Shown: one piece after another, positions 1 through 9,131 of the stretch | Position numbering within the stretch: the first letter of the stretch is position 1 | Layout: each line of letters starts with the position of its first letter | Source of the DNA: Acidovorax sp. KKS102 | Lineage (GTDB): Bacteria > Pseudomonadota > Gammaproteobacteria > Burkholderiales > Burkholderiaceae_C | Reading direction: 5' to 3' | DNA length: 64,000 nucleotides | Assembly: GCF_000302535.1 (NCBI RefSeq) | Contig: NC_018708.1 | Coordinates: 1,116,001 to 1,180,000, forward strand | Notes under the pieces: generated by a model | The model's database searches: none | What the model was told of the DNA's origin: nothing | The model's input: the letters and a program-made list of their open reading frames with translations, nothing else | Translations under genes and position numbers: made by a program

Positions 1-377
1 CCACCTCCAGCGCGTCGCTGGACTCGGGCATCATCCGGCTGGACAATGCGCCAGACCCGGCCCAGAGCACCGAGACGCATTACCTCTACAACCTCAACGA
101 GAACCTGATCATGTATTCGGCGGCGAGCACCACGCCCGACATCATCGCGCCCGACTCGATCTGCTACTACTCCGAGAGCACAGGGCGCGGGTTCTCCAAC
201 GCCAGCGACGACCTGGCCCAGTATTTCGATAAAAAAACGGGCCGCAGCACCGGCAACCAGGTGAGCGTGATTGCGGTGCAGACGGCGCCCCAGCTCTACA
301 ACACCCCCGGTGTGGTGGCCTCCTTTGCGGCGCTGCTGCGCAATATCGGTTACGCGGGCGGCATGCCCTCTGCCTGA
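1..377 (+). CDS. 3' end of an unrecognised protein
   Basis: The reading frame is open from base 3 to the TGA ending at 377, so at least 124 C-terminal residues of a longer protein are present; the start lies outside the window. The segment is rich in Ser, Tyr and Asn (for example HYLYNLNEN and ICYYSES) and ends in NIGYAGGMPSA. I do not recognise a family. It ends about 57 bases before the diguanylate cyclase on the same strand, so the two could be cotranscribed and this could be its sensory partner, but that is inference only. Confidence 0.6.
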   Translation, partial: TSSASLDSGIIRLDNAPDPAQSTETHYLYNLNENLIMYSAASTTPDIIAPDSICYYSESTGRGFSNASDDLAQYFDKKTGRSTGNQVSVIAVQTAPQLYNTPGVVASFAALLRNIGYAGGMPSA

Positions 378-434
378 TTCCTTAAGTCCGCGCCGACGCA
401 CGAGAGAAACGGAACGCTGTGAAAAAAGGTGGTC

Positions 435-1763
435 ATGGCCATGGGTGAGGCGGACCTGAACAAGGAGCGGCTGGAGCTGGCCCTGGAGGCCGCCGGGCTC
501 GACCTGTGGGAGAACGACCTCATCACCGGCAATGTCACGCGCAAGGCAACCAAGACGTTTGAAGAGCTGGGGTTCACCGAAGACGAAATCGTCTCGGGCG
601 TGCAGGATATCTATGGCCTGTTCCACCCCGACGACATCGACACCGTGCGCCGGGCTGTGGCCGACCACCTGACGGGCGTCACGCCCCAGTACCGGTGCGA
701 GTTCAGGCTGCGCTCCAAGAGCGGTGAGTGGATCTGGTTTGCCAACTACGGCCGCATCATGGACGGCCACAGCGAGACCCCTGGCAAGCGCTTGATCGGC
801 GTCACGTTCAACATCTACGACCGCAAGTGCCGCGAGACCGAAATCGCCCAGATCAACCAGCAGCTCACCGAGCAGAACCGTCTGCTGCAGCAGCTCAACG
901 CCACGCTGGAGCGGCTGGCCGCCAATGACTCGCTCACGGGCCTGTCCAACCGCCGCACGCTCATGGAACTGGGCGCCAAGGAGGCCAAGCGCACCGAACG
1001 CTTCGGCCACCCGATGTCCTTGCTGGTGGCGGACATCGACCTGTTCAAGTCCGTCAACGACATGTACGGCCACCTGGCCGGCGACCGTGTGATCTGCGCC
1101 GTGGCCCAGGTGTGCGCGGCGCGCAAGCGCAGCGGTGTGGACATCGTTGCGCGGTTTGGGGGCGAGGAGTTCGTCATCGTGCTGCCCGAGACCGATGGCC
1201 CCAGCGCGCTGCAGGTGGCGGAGTCGCTGCGCCGCGAGGTCGAGACCCTGCTGGTGTGTGTGGGCGACCAGGGGCAGGAGGTGGCCGTCACCGTGAGCAT
1301 TGGCGTGGCCACGCTGCACCAGGGCTCGGGCATGGGTTTTGAAGAGCTCGTCAACCGGGCCGACCAGGCCCTCTACCAAGCCAAGGGTACAGGGCGCAAT
1401 GCCGTGTACTGCGCCGACATGCCACCTGCTGAAGGGGGCGTGGTCGAGCAGGTTCCGCTCGACCTGGGAGGGGGGGCTCTCAGCCCTGAGGCCCCCGCGC
1501 CGCCTGGTGGATCGCCGCCCGGATGCGCGGGTAGGTGCCGCAGCGGCAGGCATTGCCCGACATGGCGGCGTCGATGTCGGCATCGGTCGGCTGCGGGGTT
1601 TTCTTCAGCAGCGCGCAGGCCGACATCAGCTGCCCGCTCTGGCAGTAGCCGCATTGCGCCGCATCCACGGCCGTCCACGCCGTGCGCAGCGCGGTGGCTT
1701 CGGGGCCCTGCAGGCCCTCGATGGTGGTCACCTGGGCATTGCCCACGGCCGACAGGGGCGTGA
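435..1763 (+). CDS. PAS-GGDEF diguanylate cyclase with an aberrant C-terminal tail
   Basis: Cytosolic enzyme expected to make cyclic di-GMP from two GTP. A PAS-like domain occupies about residues 8-130 ([28 protein letters not shown]), a short coiled coil follows (135-165), and a GGDEF domain covers about 165-330, with the entry motif [11 protein letters not shown] and the active motif GGEEF at 242-246. The inhibitory RxxD site is not in register (SGVD where RxxD is expected), so product inhibition may be absent. I chose ATG 435 because AAGGTGG lies just upstream; GTG 429 and ATG 441 are alternatives. After about residue 345 the frame runs 284 bases into the opposite-strand iorA and gives an Arg/Pro/Ser/Cys-rich tail typical of an antisense reading. 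A stop in another frame at 1487-1489 suggests the natural end lies there. Confidence 0.85.
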   Translation: MAMGEADLNKERLELALEAAGLDLWENDLITGNVTRKATKTFEELGFTEDEIVSGVQDIYGLFHPDDIDTVRRAVADHLTGVTPQYRCEFRLRSKSGEWIWFANYGRIMDGHSETPGKRLIGVTFNIYDRKCRETEIAQINQQLTEQNRLLQQLNATLERLAANDSLTGLSNRRTLMELGAKEAKRTERFGHPMSLLVADIDLFKSVNDMYGHLAGDRVICAVAQVCAARKRSGVDIVARFGGEEFVIVLPETDGPSALQVAESLRREVETLLVCVGDQGQEVAVTVSIGVATLHQGSGMGFEELVNRADQALYQAKGTGRNAVYCADMPPAEGGVVEQVPLDLGGGALSPEAPAPPGGSPPGCAGRCRSGRHCPTWRRRCRHRSAAGFSSAARRPTSAARSGSSRIAPHPRPSTPCAARWLRGPAGPRWWSPGHCPRPTGA

Positions 1764-1941
1764 TGCATGCGCGCACCGGTTCGCCGTTCAGGTGCACCGT
1801 GCAGGCGCCACACAGCGCCATGCCGCAGCCAAACTTGGTGCCGTTCATCTGCAGCTCGCCGCGCAGCACCCACAGCAGGGGCGTGTCGGGTTCGGCATTG
1901 ATGGCGACGGGTTGGCCGTTGAGATTCAGGGTCGTGGTCAT
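1480..1941 (-). CDS. iorA: (2Fe-2S) subunit of a molybdenum hydroxylase, isoquinoline 1-oxidoreductase alpha type
   Basis: Small electron-transfer subunit (153 aa) of an xanthine-oxidase-family hydroxylase. The N-terminal plant-type ferredoxin domain carries C39, C44, C47 and C59 (CGMALCGAC motif). The C-terminal helical domain carries the second cluster, C97-x2-C100 and C132-x-C134 (CGYC, CRC). The length matches IorA. It lies 20 bases downstream of iorB on the same strand, so the pair is probably one transcript, although iorA usually comes first. The substrate may be an N-heterocycle or an aldehyde; the sequence does not say which. Confidence 0.9.
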   Translation of the reverse strand: MTTTLNLNGQPVAINAEPDTPLLWVLRGELQMNGTKFGCGMALCGACTVHLNGEPVRACITPLSAVGNAQVTTIEGLQGPEATALRTAWTAVDAAQCGYCQSGQLMSACALLKKTPQPTDADIDAAMSGNACRCGTYPRIRAAIHQAARGPQG

Positions 1942-1961
1942 GGGGGCTCCGGTGCGTCGGG

Positions 1962-4232
1962 TCAGCTGAGCTTGAGCGGCAGCGCGCGCAGGCGCTGGCC
2001 GGTCAGGGCAAACAATGCATTGGCCACGGCGGGGGCGATGGGCGGCACGCCGGGCTCACCCACGCCCTCGGGGGGCTCGGCGCTGGCGATGATGTGGGTC
2101 TCCACGCGGGGGCAGTCGGCCATGCGCAGCAGGGGGTAGTCGTGCAGGTTGCTCTGCTGCACCTGGCCGTCTTTGATGGTCACTTCGCCCCACAGCGCCG
2201 CCGTGAGGCCGTAGACCACAGCGCTTTCCATCTGCTGGGCAATGAGGTTGGGGTTGATGGCCGCGCCGCAGTCGATCACGCATACCACGCGGTGCACGCG
2301 GATCGCCTTGTCGGCACCCACCGACACCTCGGCCACCTGCGCGACGATGGAGCCAAACGACTGGTGCAGCGCTACGCCGCGCGCTCGTTGCACGCCCGAC
2401 GCATCGGGCGGCAAGGGCTGCCCCCAGCCCGCCAGCTCGGCCGCCTTTTGCAGCACCTTCAGATGGCGCGGGTGTTTTTGCAACAGGGCCGTGCGGAAGG
2501 CCACCGGGTCCTTTTGGGCGGCGTGGGCCGCTTCGTCCACAAAACTCTCCTTGAAAAACGCCTGGTGCGAATGTCCGACCGAGCGCCAGAAGCCCACGGG
2601 CAGCGGCAGGTCGATGATCTCGTGGGCGATGCGTGCGTGGGGCCACTCGTAGGGCTGGTCGAACGCACCTTCGGACGCGGTCTTGTCAGGCCCGGCGCCT
2701 GGCAGGCCAAAGGTGCGGGACAGCACCTGCGGCACGATGGCCTGGCCGGCCGACACGTTGTGCCAGGCCACCAGCTGGCCCTGTGCGTCCAGCCCGGCCT
2801 TGAACCGCGCCACGCAGGCGGGGCGGTAGAAGTCGTGCTGCATGTCCTGCTCGCGGGACCACAGCGTCTGCACCGGCGCACCGCCCGCAGTCTTGGCAAT
2901 GGCGGCGGCCTGGGCCACGTAGTCCACCTCCAGCCGCCGGCCAAAGCCGCCGCCCAGCAGCAGCTGGTGCACGGTCACCTTGTCTTCGTCGATGCCCAGG
3001 GCCTTGGCGGCCGCCATGCGCGCCAGGCCCGGCACCTGGGTGGATGTCCACACGCTGGCCGCGCCGTCCTTGAACTGCACGGTGCAGTTGATGGGCTCCA
3101 TGGTGGCGTGGGCCAGGTAGGGCGCGCGGTAGTCGGCCGTGAGGGTGGTCGCTGCGCCTTGCAGGGCTTTGTCCACATCGCCCACGCTGTGGTAACCAAA
3201 ACCCTGGGCCTGGTCCAGCGCCTGGGTCAGCTGCGTCATGACGGCGGCGCTCGACAGCGTGGCGGCGGGGCCGTGGTCCCACTGCACGGTGACTGCTGCT
3301 GCGGCCTTCTTGGCGTGCCAGGGCGTGTCGGCAATCACAGCCACGCCGCCGGTGCCGCCGTGGTACGGCGCGACGGCCAGCACCTGCTTCACCCCGGGCA
3401 TCTTTTGCGCGGCTGCGCCATCGAACTGGGCCACCTTGCCGCCCCGCGTGGGGCACATCACCACGCTGGCGTGCAGCAGGCCGGGCGGGTGGGCATCGAT
3501 GCCAAACACCGCACTGCCATCGAGCTTGGAGGGCGCCTCGATGCGGGTGAGCGGCTTGCCGATCAGCTTGAATTCCGCAGACGCCTTGAGGGGCACCTTG
3601 CCTGGAGGCGGCTGCTGCGCCGCCAGTGCGGCCAGCTCGCCAAACGTGGCGCGCCGGCCTGCCGCATGTTCCACCACGCCGGCGTTGGCCTTGCATTCGG
3701 CGGCCTGCACCTTCCACTGCACGGCGGCTGCATTGATGAGCATGGCGCGGGCGTGCGCACCGGCCTCGCGCATGGGGCGCCACAGGTCCTTGATGCTGCT
3801 GGAGCCGCCCGTCATCATCACGCCCACTTCGCGCATGGTTTTGGCCGTCAGCCAGCCTGCCACGGCCTTGATGGATCCGTCGTTGTCGGGGTGGAACGGC
3901 AGGCCGTCCACCACCGTGGCCAGGTTGTTGTAGATGTCGTCGATGGGCGCCATCTCCAGCCGCACCTGGGCCCAGTCGGCATCCAGCTCCTCGGCCAGGA
4001 TGGCGGCCAGCCCGGTGTGCGCGCCCTGGCCCATTTCGGACTTGGCCATCATCACCGTCACCGTGTTGTCGGCCGCTACCTTGAGCCAGCCATTGAGTGC
4101 CACCTGGCCCGTGGCCGGGGGCAGGGGCTGCGCGGTGTGCAGCCGCTGGCGCGGGGGCACTACGCCCCAGCCGATGACCAGCGCGCCCGCTGTTGCGGCG
4201 CCGCCGAGGAGCACTGTGCGTCGTTTCACCAT
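1962..4232 (-). CDS. iorB: Molybdopterin-binding subunit of a molybdenum hydroxylase, isoquinoline 1-oxidoreductase beta type
   Basis: Catalytic subunit (756 aa) that binds the molybdenum-pterin cofactor and hydroxylates the substrate with water-derived oxygen. The N-terminus [20 protein letters not shown] looks like a twin-arginine or membrane-anchor signal, so the enzyme probably acts at the periplasmic face. Family features include [17 protein letters not shown] near the start, [25 protein letters not shown] and the C-terminal [18 protein letters not shown]. The frame stays open far upstream over the MFS gene, but the ATG at 4232 starts the recognisable signal and gives the normal family length. 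No maturation factor (XdhC-like) or cytochrome subunit is adjacent. Confidence 0.92.
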   Translation of the reverse strand: MVKRRTVLLGGAATAGALVIGWGVVPPRQRLHTAQPLPPATGQVALNGWLKVAADNTVTVMMAKSEMGQGAHTGLAAILAEELDADWAQVRLEMAPIDDIYNNLATVVDGLPFHPDNDGSIKAVAGWLTAKTMREVGVMMTGGSSSIKDLWRPMREAGAHARAMLINAAAVQWKVQAAECKANAGVVEHAAGRRATFGELAALAAQQPPPGKVPLKASAEFKLIGKPLTRIEAPSKLDGSAVFGIDAHPPGLLHASVVMCPTRGGKVAQFDGAAAQKMPGVKQVLAVAPYHGGTGGVAVIADTPWHAKKAAAAVTVQWDHGPAATLSSAAVMTQLTQALDQAQGFGYHSVGDVDKALQGAATTLTADYRAPYLAHATMEPINCTVQFKDGAASVWTSTQVPGLARMAAAKALGIDEDKVTVHQLLLGGGFGRRLEVDYVAQAAAIAKTAGGAPVQTLWSREQDMQHDFYRPACVARFKAGLDAQGQLVAWHNVSAGQAIVPQVLSRTFGLPGAGPDKTASEGAFDQPYEWPHARIAHEIIDLPLPVGFWRSVGHSHQAFFKESFVDEAAHAAQKDPVAFRTALLQKHPRHLKVLQKAAELAGWGQPLPPDASGVQRARGVALHQSFGSIVAQVAEVSVGADKAIRVHRVVCVIDCGAAINPNLIAQQMESAVVYGLTAALWGEVTIKDGQVQQSNLHDYPLLRMADCPRVETHIIASAEPPEGVGEPGVPPIAPAVANALFALTGQRLRALPLKLS

Positions 4233-4384
4233 GGGTTGTCCTTGCCGTTGCGGAGGACCTGCGGGTGCGTCCAGCCGTTGGGCTGCCATCCTATCGCCGT
4301 GCGCGGGTGGACGCTGTACGCCCATGTCGGCTATGCGACGCAGCGCGGCAGGCGGATGGGGCTCAGGCCGATACGGGCGAAGGT

Positions 4385-4418
4385 GAAAAAAAGCCCTGCC
4401 GGGTACGCCGGGCAGGGC
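4385..4418 (-). terminator. Intrinsic terminator of the MFS gene
   Basis: Read on the minus strand, GCCCTGCCCGG pairs with CCGGCAGGGC around a short loop and is followed by a run of seven T. It lies about 60 bases after the stop of the MFS transporter gene, which separates that transcript from iorB. Confidence 0.85.
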
Positions 4419-4477
4419 GGTGCGGTGCCTGTGGTCTGGGGCCGGTGGGGGCTGCGGGCCGCTGCAGGGCCGGGCCG

Positions 4478-5671
4478 TCAGACCGCCTTGCAGTCGGCGA
4501 GCACGGGCGCTTCGGGCGCTTGGGCAGCGGGCTGCCGGTCCAGCCAGGCGATGTACGCCGTGAGTGCCAGCGCACTCAGCGTGACAGCAGCCGCCACCAG
4601 CGGAATGGCCTGCAGCGACCATCCGGCCGTGATCACCGCGCCGCCCAGCCAGGCCCCGATGGCATTGCCCAGGTTGAAGGCACCGATGTTGAGCGTGGAC
4701 GCCAGGCTGGGTGCATCGCCCGCCTGCGACACCACGCGCGCCTGCAGCGGCGTGCCCGCTGCGAACGACACCATGCCCCACACCACCACGGTGACGATGG
4801 CGGGCCACAGCCACGCGCTGGTGAACGAAAACGCCGCCAGCACCCCCGCCAGCACGGCGAAGATGCCCATCAGCGAGGGCAGCAGCTTCCAGTCCGCCAG
4901 GCGGCCGCCCAGCAGGTTGCCAATGGTCAGGCCCACGCCGCACAGCAGCAGCACGCCGCTCACGTTGTGGGGCGATACGCCCGTCACGTCGCGCAGGATG
5001 GGCGTGATGTAGGTGAACAGCGTGAACATGCTGGTGGAGGCCAGCACGCTGACCGCCAGCGCCAGCCACACCTGGCGGATGCGCAGCACGCGGAACTCGC
5101 CCAGCGCGCTGCCGCTGATCTGGTGGCGCAGGTGCGGCACCCAGCGCACCACGGCGGCCACGGCCAGCACCCCAATCACCACCACCGCCCAGAAGGTGGA
5201 GCGCCAGCCCAGGTGCTGGCCCAGCAGCGTGCCCAGGGGCACGCCCAGCACGTTGGCCAGCGTGAGCCCGGTGAACATCAGCGCCATGGCCTGGGCGCGT
5301 TTGTGCGGCTCCACCACGCTGGCCGCCACCACGGCACCAATGCCAAAAAACGCCGCGTGGCAGAACGAGGTGACCACACGCGCCACCATCAGCCACGCAT
5401 AACTGGGCGCCAACGCGCAGCCCACATTGCCAATGATGAACAGCACCATCAGCCAGGTCAGCGTGGTCTTGCGCGGCCAGCGCGCGGTGGCCACTGCCAG
5501 CAGCGGCCCACCCACGGCCACGCCCAGGGCGTAGGCCGACACCAGCATGCCGGCGGCGGGGATGGAGACGGACAGGTCACCCGCCACTTCGGGCAGCAGC
5601 CCCAGGATCACGAATTCGGTGGTGCCAATGCCAAAAGCGGCAATGGCCAGGGCCAGCAAAGGGAGGTTCAT
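4478..5671 (-). CDS. MFS transporter, DHA1 (AraJ/YdhP-like) exporter
   Basis: Inner-membrane proton-coupled transporter of 397 aa with about 12 hydrophobic segments. The start FGIGTTEFVILGLLPEVA is characteristic of the drug/sugar efflux branch, and the loop-2/3 region GPLLAVATARWPRKTT carries the usual basic motif. The family exports sugars, drugs or metabolites; the substrate cannot be read from the sequence. It is a single gene with its own terminator downstream and a 416-base gap to urtA upstream. Confidence 0.85.
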   Translation of the reverse strand: MNLPLLALAIAAFGIGTTEFVILGLLPEVAGDLSVSIPAAGMLVSAYALGVAVGGPLLAVATARWPRKTTLTWLMVLFIIGNVGCALAPSYAWLMVARVVTSFCHAAFFGIGAVVAASVVEPHKRAQAMALMFTGLTLANVLGVPLGTLLGQHLGWRSTFWAVVVIGVLAVAAVVRWVPHLRHQISGSALGEFRVLRIRQVWLALAVSVLASTSMFTLFTYITPILRDVTGVSPHNVSGVLLLCGVGLTIGNLLGGRLADWKLLPSLMGIFAVLAGVLAAFSFTSAWLWPAIVTVVVWGMVSFAAGTPLQARVVSQAGDAPSLASTLNIGAFNLGNAIGAWLGGAVITAGWSLQAIPLVAAAVTLSALALTAYIAWLDRQPAAQAPEAPVLADCKAV

Positions 5672-6087
5672 GGAGTGCAGCGGGGCAGAAGGGCGGCAAC
5701 CGGGCCCATGGAGGCATGGCGCGCGAAGATTAGGGAAAACCCGCAGATTCTACGGAGGCTCCACAACCTTCGCTGGTCAAGGTTTTTGGATGAAATAGGC
5801 CGATTGCGCTAGTGATACATGCGCTAAAAGCTATTTTTTTGATAGTGAATGCAGCGCCGTCTCCGGTTGACCTGTTGCACTTACCGCGGGCCGTGAGATG
5901 CCGCGCAACGGCCCCGTGGGGAGCAGCCCCGCAGCGGTGCGTGTACGCCACCCGGCGTATTTCGCCAACGGGCCCCGCTCTCCAGAATCCATTCCATCGC
6001 CCGATCGAATGCGGCTCCACACCGGGGCCCGCCGGGCGAAGCGGTTTGATTGATTCCCTGATTGAAACCACCACCGGAGAAGCACAC
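5672..6087. other. Intergenic region upstream of urtA
   Basis: 416 bases between divergent genes (MFS exporter and urtA). It holds one copy of the dispersed palindromic repeat (5804-5848) and must contain both promoters. I see no clear NtrC/sigma-54 promoter (GG-N10-GC with an upstream enhancer), although urea transporters are often nitrogen-controlled. A ribosome-binding GGAGA lies at 6076-6080. Confidence 0.5.
5804..5848 (+). repeat. Dispersed palindromic intergenic repeat, copy 1
   Basis: Contains two nested inverted motifs: GCGCTAG...GCGCT, then AGCTAT...ATAGT around a T-run. The same arrangement recurs near 11152, 15044, 24538, 45188 and 49830, always between genes. Confidence 0.6.
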
Positions 6088-7350
6088 ATGCAACGTCGTT
6101 ATTCCCTCAAGGCCCTCGCGGCCGCCGCTACGCTCGCTGGCCTGTCTGCGCTGCCAGCCCATGCCCAGGACACGATCAAGGTCGGCATCCTGCACAGCCT
6201 GTCGGGCACCATGGCCATCTCTGAGACCGTGCTGAAAGACACCGTGCTCATGGCGATCGACGAGATCAATGCCAAGGGCGGCGTGCTGGGCAAGAAGCTC
6301 GAACCCGTGGTGGTGGACCCTGCCTCCAACTGGCCGCTGTTTGCCGAAAAGACCAAGCAGCTGCTGGGCCAGGACAAGGTCTCGGTCATCTTCGGCTGCT
6401 GGACCTCGGTGTCGCGCAAGTCGGTGCTGCCTGTGGTCGAGGAAATGAACGGCCTGCTGTTCTATCCCGTGCAGTATGAAGGCGAGGAACTGTCCAAGAA
6501 CGTGTTCTACACCGGCGCCGCGCCCAACCAGCAGGCCATCCCTGCGGTGGACTACCTGATGAGCAAGGACGGCGGCGGTGCCAAGCGCTGGGTGCTGCTG
6601 GGCACCGACTACGTGTACCCCCGCACCACCAACAAGATCCTGCGCGCCTACCTCAAGAGCAAGGGCGTGAAGGATTCGGACATCGATGAAAAGTACACCC
6701 CCTTCGGCCACTCTGACTACCAGACCATCGTGGCTGACATCAAGAAGTTCAGCCAGGGCGGCAAGACGGCCGTGGTCTCCACCATCAATGGCGACTCCAA
6801 CGTGCCCTTCTACAAGGAACTGGGCAACGCCGGCCTGAAGGCCAAGGATGTGCCTGTGGTGGCCTTCTCGGTGGGTGAAGAAGAACTGCGCGGCGTGGAC
6901 ACCAAGCCGCTGGTGGGCCACCTGGCCGCCTGGAACTACTTCCAGTCCATCAAGAGCCCTGAGAACACCGCCTTCATCAAGAAGTGGAGCGACTACGCCA
7001 AGGCCAAGGGCATTGCCGGCCACAAGGACAAGCCGCTCACCAACGACCCGATGGAAGCCACCTACATCGGCATCAACATGTGGAAGCAAGCGGTTGAAAA
7101 GGCCAAGAGCACCGATGTGGACAAGGTGATCGCCGCCATGGCCGGCCAGACCTTCAAGGCACCAAGCGGCATCGTGAGCAAGATGGACGAGAAGAACCAC
7201 CACCTGCACAAGAGCGTGTTCATCGGCGAAATCAAGGCCGACGGCCAGTTCAACGTGGTGTGGAAGACCCCCGGCCCCGTGAAGGCCAAGCCATGGTCGC
7301 CCTACATCGAAGGCAATGACAAGAAGAAGGACGAGCCTGAAAAGAAGTGA
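6088..7350 (+). CDS. urtA: Urea ABC transporter, periplasmic urea-binding protein
   Basis: Binds urea (or short amides) in the periplasm and delivers it to UrtBC. The 420-aa protein starts with a clear signal peptide cleaved after AHAQD, followed by IKVGILHSLSGTMAISE, the hallmark of the branched-chain-amino-acid/amide-binding family. FGCWTSVSRKSVLPVVEE and the Lys-rich C-terminus (KKKDEPEKK) match UrtA. The frame is open further upstream, but ATG 6088 has GGAGA seven bases before it and begins the signal peptide. It is the first gene of urtABCDE; the 180-base gap before urtB allows higher expression of the binding protein. Confidence 0.96.
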   Translation: MQRRYSLKALAAAATLAGLSALPAHAQDTIKVGILHSLSGTMAISETVLKDTVLMAIDEINAKGGVLGKKLEPVVVDPASNWPLFAEKTKQLLGQDKVSVIFGCWTSVSRKSVLPVVEEMNGLLFYPVQYEGEELSKNVFYTGAAPNQQAIPAVDYLMSKDGGGAKRWVLLGTDYVYPRTTNKILRAYLKSKGVKDSDIDEKYTPFGHSDYQTIVADIKKFSQGGKTAVVSTINGDSNVPFYKELGNAGLKAKDVPVVAFSVGEEELRGVDTKPLVGHLAAWNYFQSIKSPENTAFIKKWSDYAKAKGIAGHKDKPLTNDPMEATYIGINMWKQAVEKAKSTDVDKVIAAMAGQTFKAPSGIVSKMDEKNHHLHKSVFIGEIKADGQFNVVWKTPGPVKAKPWSPYIEGNDKKKDEPEKK

Positions 7351-7354
7351 CACC

Positions 7355-7490
7355 CCCCTGAGGCGCTAGCGCGCCTTCACCCCCTCTCTCACGCTGCGCG
7401 TGGGAGGGGGACGCCCCCAGCGCACGCAAGCGAAGCGCCGCATGCGCGGCTAGGCGGCCCTTGCGCGGGGACGCTGGCATGGGCCCTGCC
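7355..7490. repeat. Hairpin-rich intergenic segment between urtA and urtB
   Basis: Contains a C-rich arm (CCCCCTCTC) paired with GGGAGGGGG around an ACGC/GCGT inner stem, then a second GC-rich inverted stretch. Placed inside an operon after the binding-protein gene, it may stabilise the urtA message or attenuate transcription. It resembles intergenic GC-rich repeats common in this family, but I cannot check copy number. Confidence 0.4.
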
Positions 7491-7530
7491 CTCTGCATGG
7501 GCCTTTGCATATTGACCGACTGGCCCCTCC

Positions 7531-9111
7531 ATGAATTTCTCTTTCATACCTCGCCTCTTTGTCTGCCTCTTGCTTTACGCAACTGCGCAGGCACATGCAC
7601 TCACCGCCGAGCAGGCCCTGGCCATGGCCGCTGGCGACACCGACGACCGCGTGGCCGCCGTGCAGCAGGCCGTGGTCGACCCCAGCGAGCGCACCGCTGC
7701 TTTCCTTCAGGCACTGGCCGATGATGCGGTGAAGGTGGCCGGTGGCAAGGCCCTGATCGTGCGGGACGACAAGGGCATCGACCCCGTCAGCGGCGCCGAG
7801 GTGCCGCTGCCTGCCGATGCCGAAGACATCATCAACAACAACCGCATGCGCGGCGAGATCGACACGGCCCTGGCGGGCCTGGCGCTTTTTGGCAAGGACG
7901 AAGCCCAGCGCATGGCAGCCGCCAAGGCACTGACCAAAGAGCCTGACGGAGGTCGCCTGCCGCTGCTCGATAAAGCCCTGGCGCAGGAAACCAGCGACAA
8001 GATCAAGGCCCAACTGCAGCTGGCGCGCGCTGCCACCTTGCTGGGCAGTGACGACGCATCGCAACGCATCGCTGCCGCGCAGGCCCTGTCGGCCAGCGCC
8101 ACGCCCGACACGCGCCTGCTGCTGAACGAGCGCGTGGCGGTGGAGGAAGACGCCAAGGTCAAGGCTGCCCTGCAGGCCGCGCTGCGCACGCTGGACGACC
8201 AACTGGCCTGGGGCGAGCGCCTGGGCGCTGCGTTTTCGGGCATCAGCCTGGGCTCCATCCTGCTGCTGGTGGCCTTGGGCCTGGCCATCACCTACGGCCT
8301 CATGGGCGTGATCAACATGGCCCATGGCGAGCTGATGATGATCGGCGCCTACGCCACCTACGTGGTGCAGGGCGTGTTTCAGAAGTTCTTTCCAGGCGCG
8401 TTCGATTGGTACCTGGTGGCTGCGGTGCCGCTGGCCTTTCTCACCTCGGCCCTCGTGGGCGCTGTGCTGGAGCGTGGCGTGCTGCGCTTTCTGTACGGCC
8501 GCCCGCTGGAGACACTGCTGGCCACCTGGGGCATCAGCCTGGTGCTGATGCAGCTGGTGCGCAGCCTGTTTGGCGCGCAGAACGTAGGCGTGGAAAACCC
8601 CGCGTGGATGAGCGGTGGCGTGCAGGTGCTCTCCAACCTCACGCTGCCCTACAACCGCCTCGTCATCATCGGCTTTGCCATCGCCGTGCTGCTGGGCATG
8701 GGCTATCTGATCGGCCGCACGCGCCTGGGCCTGTTTGTGCGTGGTGTGACGCAGAACCGCCCCATTGCCTCGTGCATGGGCGTGAACACCGCGCGCATCG
8801 ACACCATGGCCTTTGCGCTGGGCTCGGGCATTGCGGGCCTGGCGGGTTGCGCGCTGAGCCAGGTGGGCAACGTGGGGCCGGACCTGGGGCAGAGCTACAT
8901 CGTCGATGCCTTCATGGTGGTGGTGCTGGGCGGCGTGGGCCAGCTGGCGGGCACGGTGTATGCCGCGCTGGGCCTGGGTATCCTGAACAAATTCCTCGAA
9001 GGCTGGGCGGGCGCGGTGCTGGCCAAGATTGCGGTGCTGGTGTTCATCATCATCTTCATCCAGAAGCGGCCCCAGGGCATCTTCGCGGTCAAAGGGCGTA
9101 CGGCCGACTGA
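7531..9111 (+). CDS. urtB: Urea ABC transporter permease
   Basis: One of two membrane subunits of the urea importer (526 aa). A signal peptide (about 1-24) is followed by a roughly 200-residue Ala-rich helical periplasmic region (25-230) typical of UrtB but absent from LivH. Then comes the LivH-like core from SLGSILLLVALGLAITYGL with ITYGLMGVINMAHGELMMIGAY and GGVGQLAGTVYAALGLGI. The length is normal for proteobacterial UrtB. It sits in urtABCDE with 20 bases to urtC. Confidence 0.95.
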   Translation: MNFSFIPRLFVCLLLYATAQAHALTAEQALAMAAGDTDDRVAAVQQAVVDPSERTAAFLQALADDAVKVAGGKALIVRDDKGIDPVSGAEVPLPADAEDIINNNRMRGEIDTALAGLALFGKDEAQRMAAAKALTKEPDGGRLPLLDKALAQETSDKIKAQLQLARAATLLGSDDASQRIAAAQALSASATPDTRLLLNERVAVEEDAKVKAALQAALRTLDDQLAWGERLGAAFSGISLGSILLLVALGLAITYGLMGVINMAHGELMMIGAYATYVVQGVFQKFFPGAFDWYLVAAVPLAFLTSALVGAVLERGVLRFLYGRPLETLLATWGISLVLMQLVRSLFGAQNVGVENPAWMSGGVQVLSNLTLPYNRLVIIGFAIAVLLGMGYLIGRTRLGLFVRGVTQNRPIASCMGVNTARIDTMAFALGSGIAGLAGCALSQVGNVGPDLGQSYIVDAFMVVVLGGVGQLAGTVYAALGLGILNKFLEGWAGAVLAKIAVLVFIIIFIQKRPQGIFAVKGRTAD

Positions 9112-9131
9112 AGCACCAGAGACGACTGATC

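Noticed and set aside
2094-5012. Very long plus-strand ORF (972 codons) opposite iorB and the MFS gene, and a similar one at 4193-5812
   Set aside because: Antisense reading of GC-rich coding sequence: His/Arg/Gly/Ala-rich, no family motif, and it covers two clearly real minus-strand genes and the terminator between them.
4233-5396. N-terminal extension of iorB by 388 codons
   Set aside because: The extension lies antisense-like in another frame over the MFS gene and lacks motifs; the recognisable signal sequence starts at 4232.
5881-7353. 490-codon minus-strand ORF opposite urtA
   Set aside because: Val/His/Gly-rich shadow of urtA without domain features; urtA itself has a signal peptide, ribosome-binding site and family motifs.
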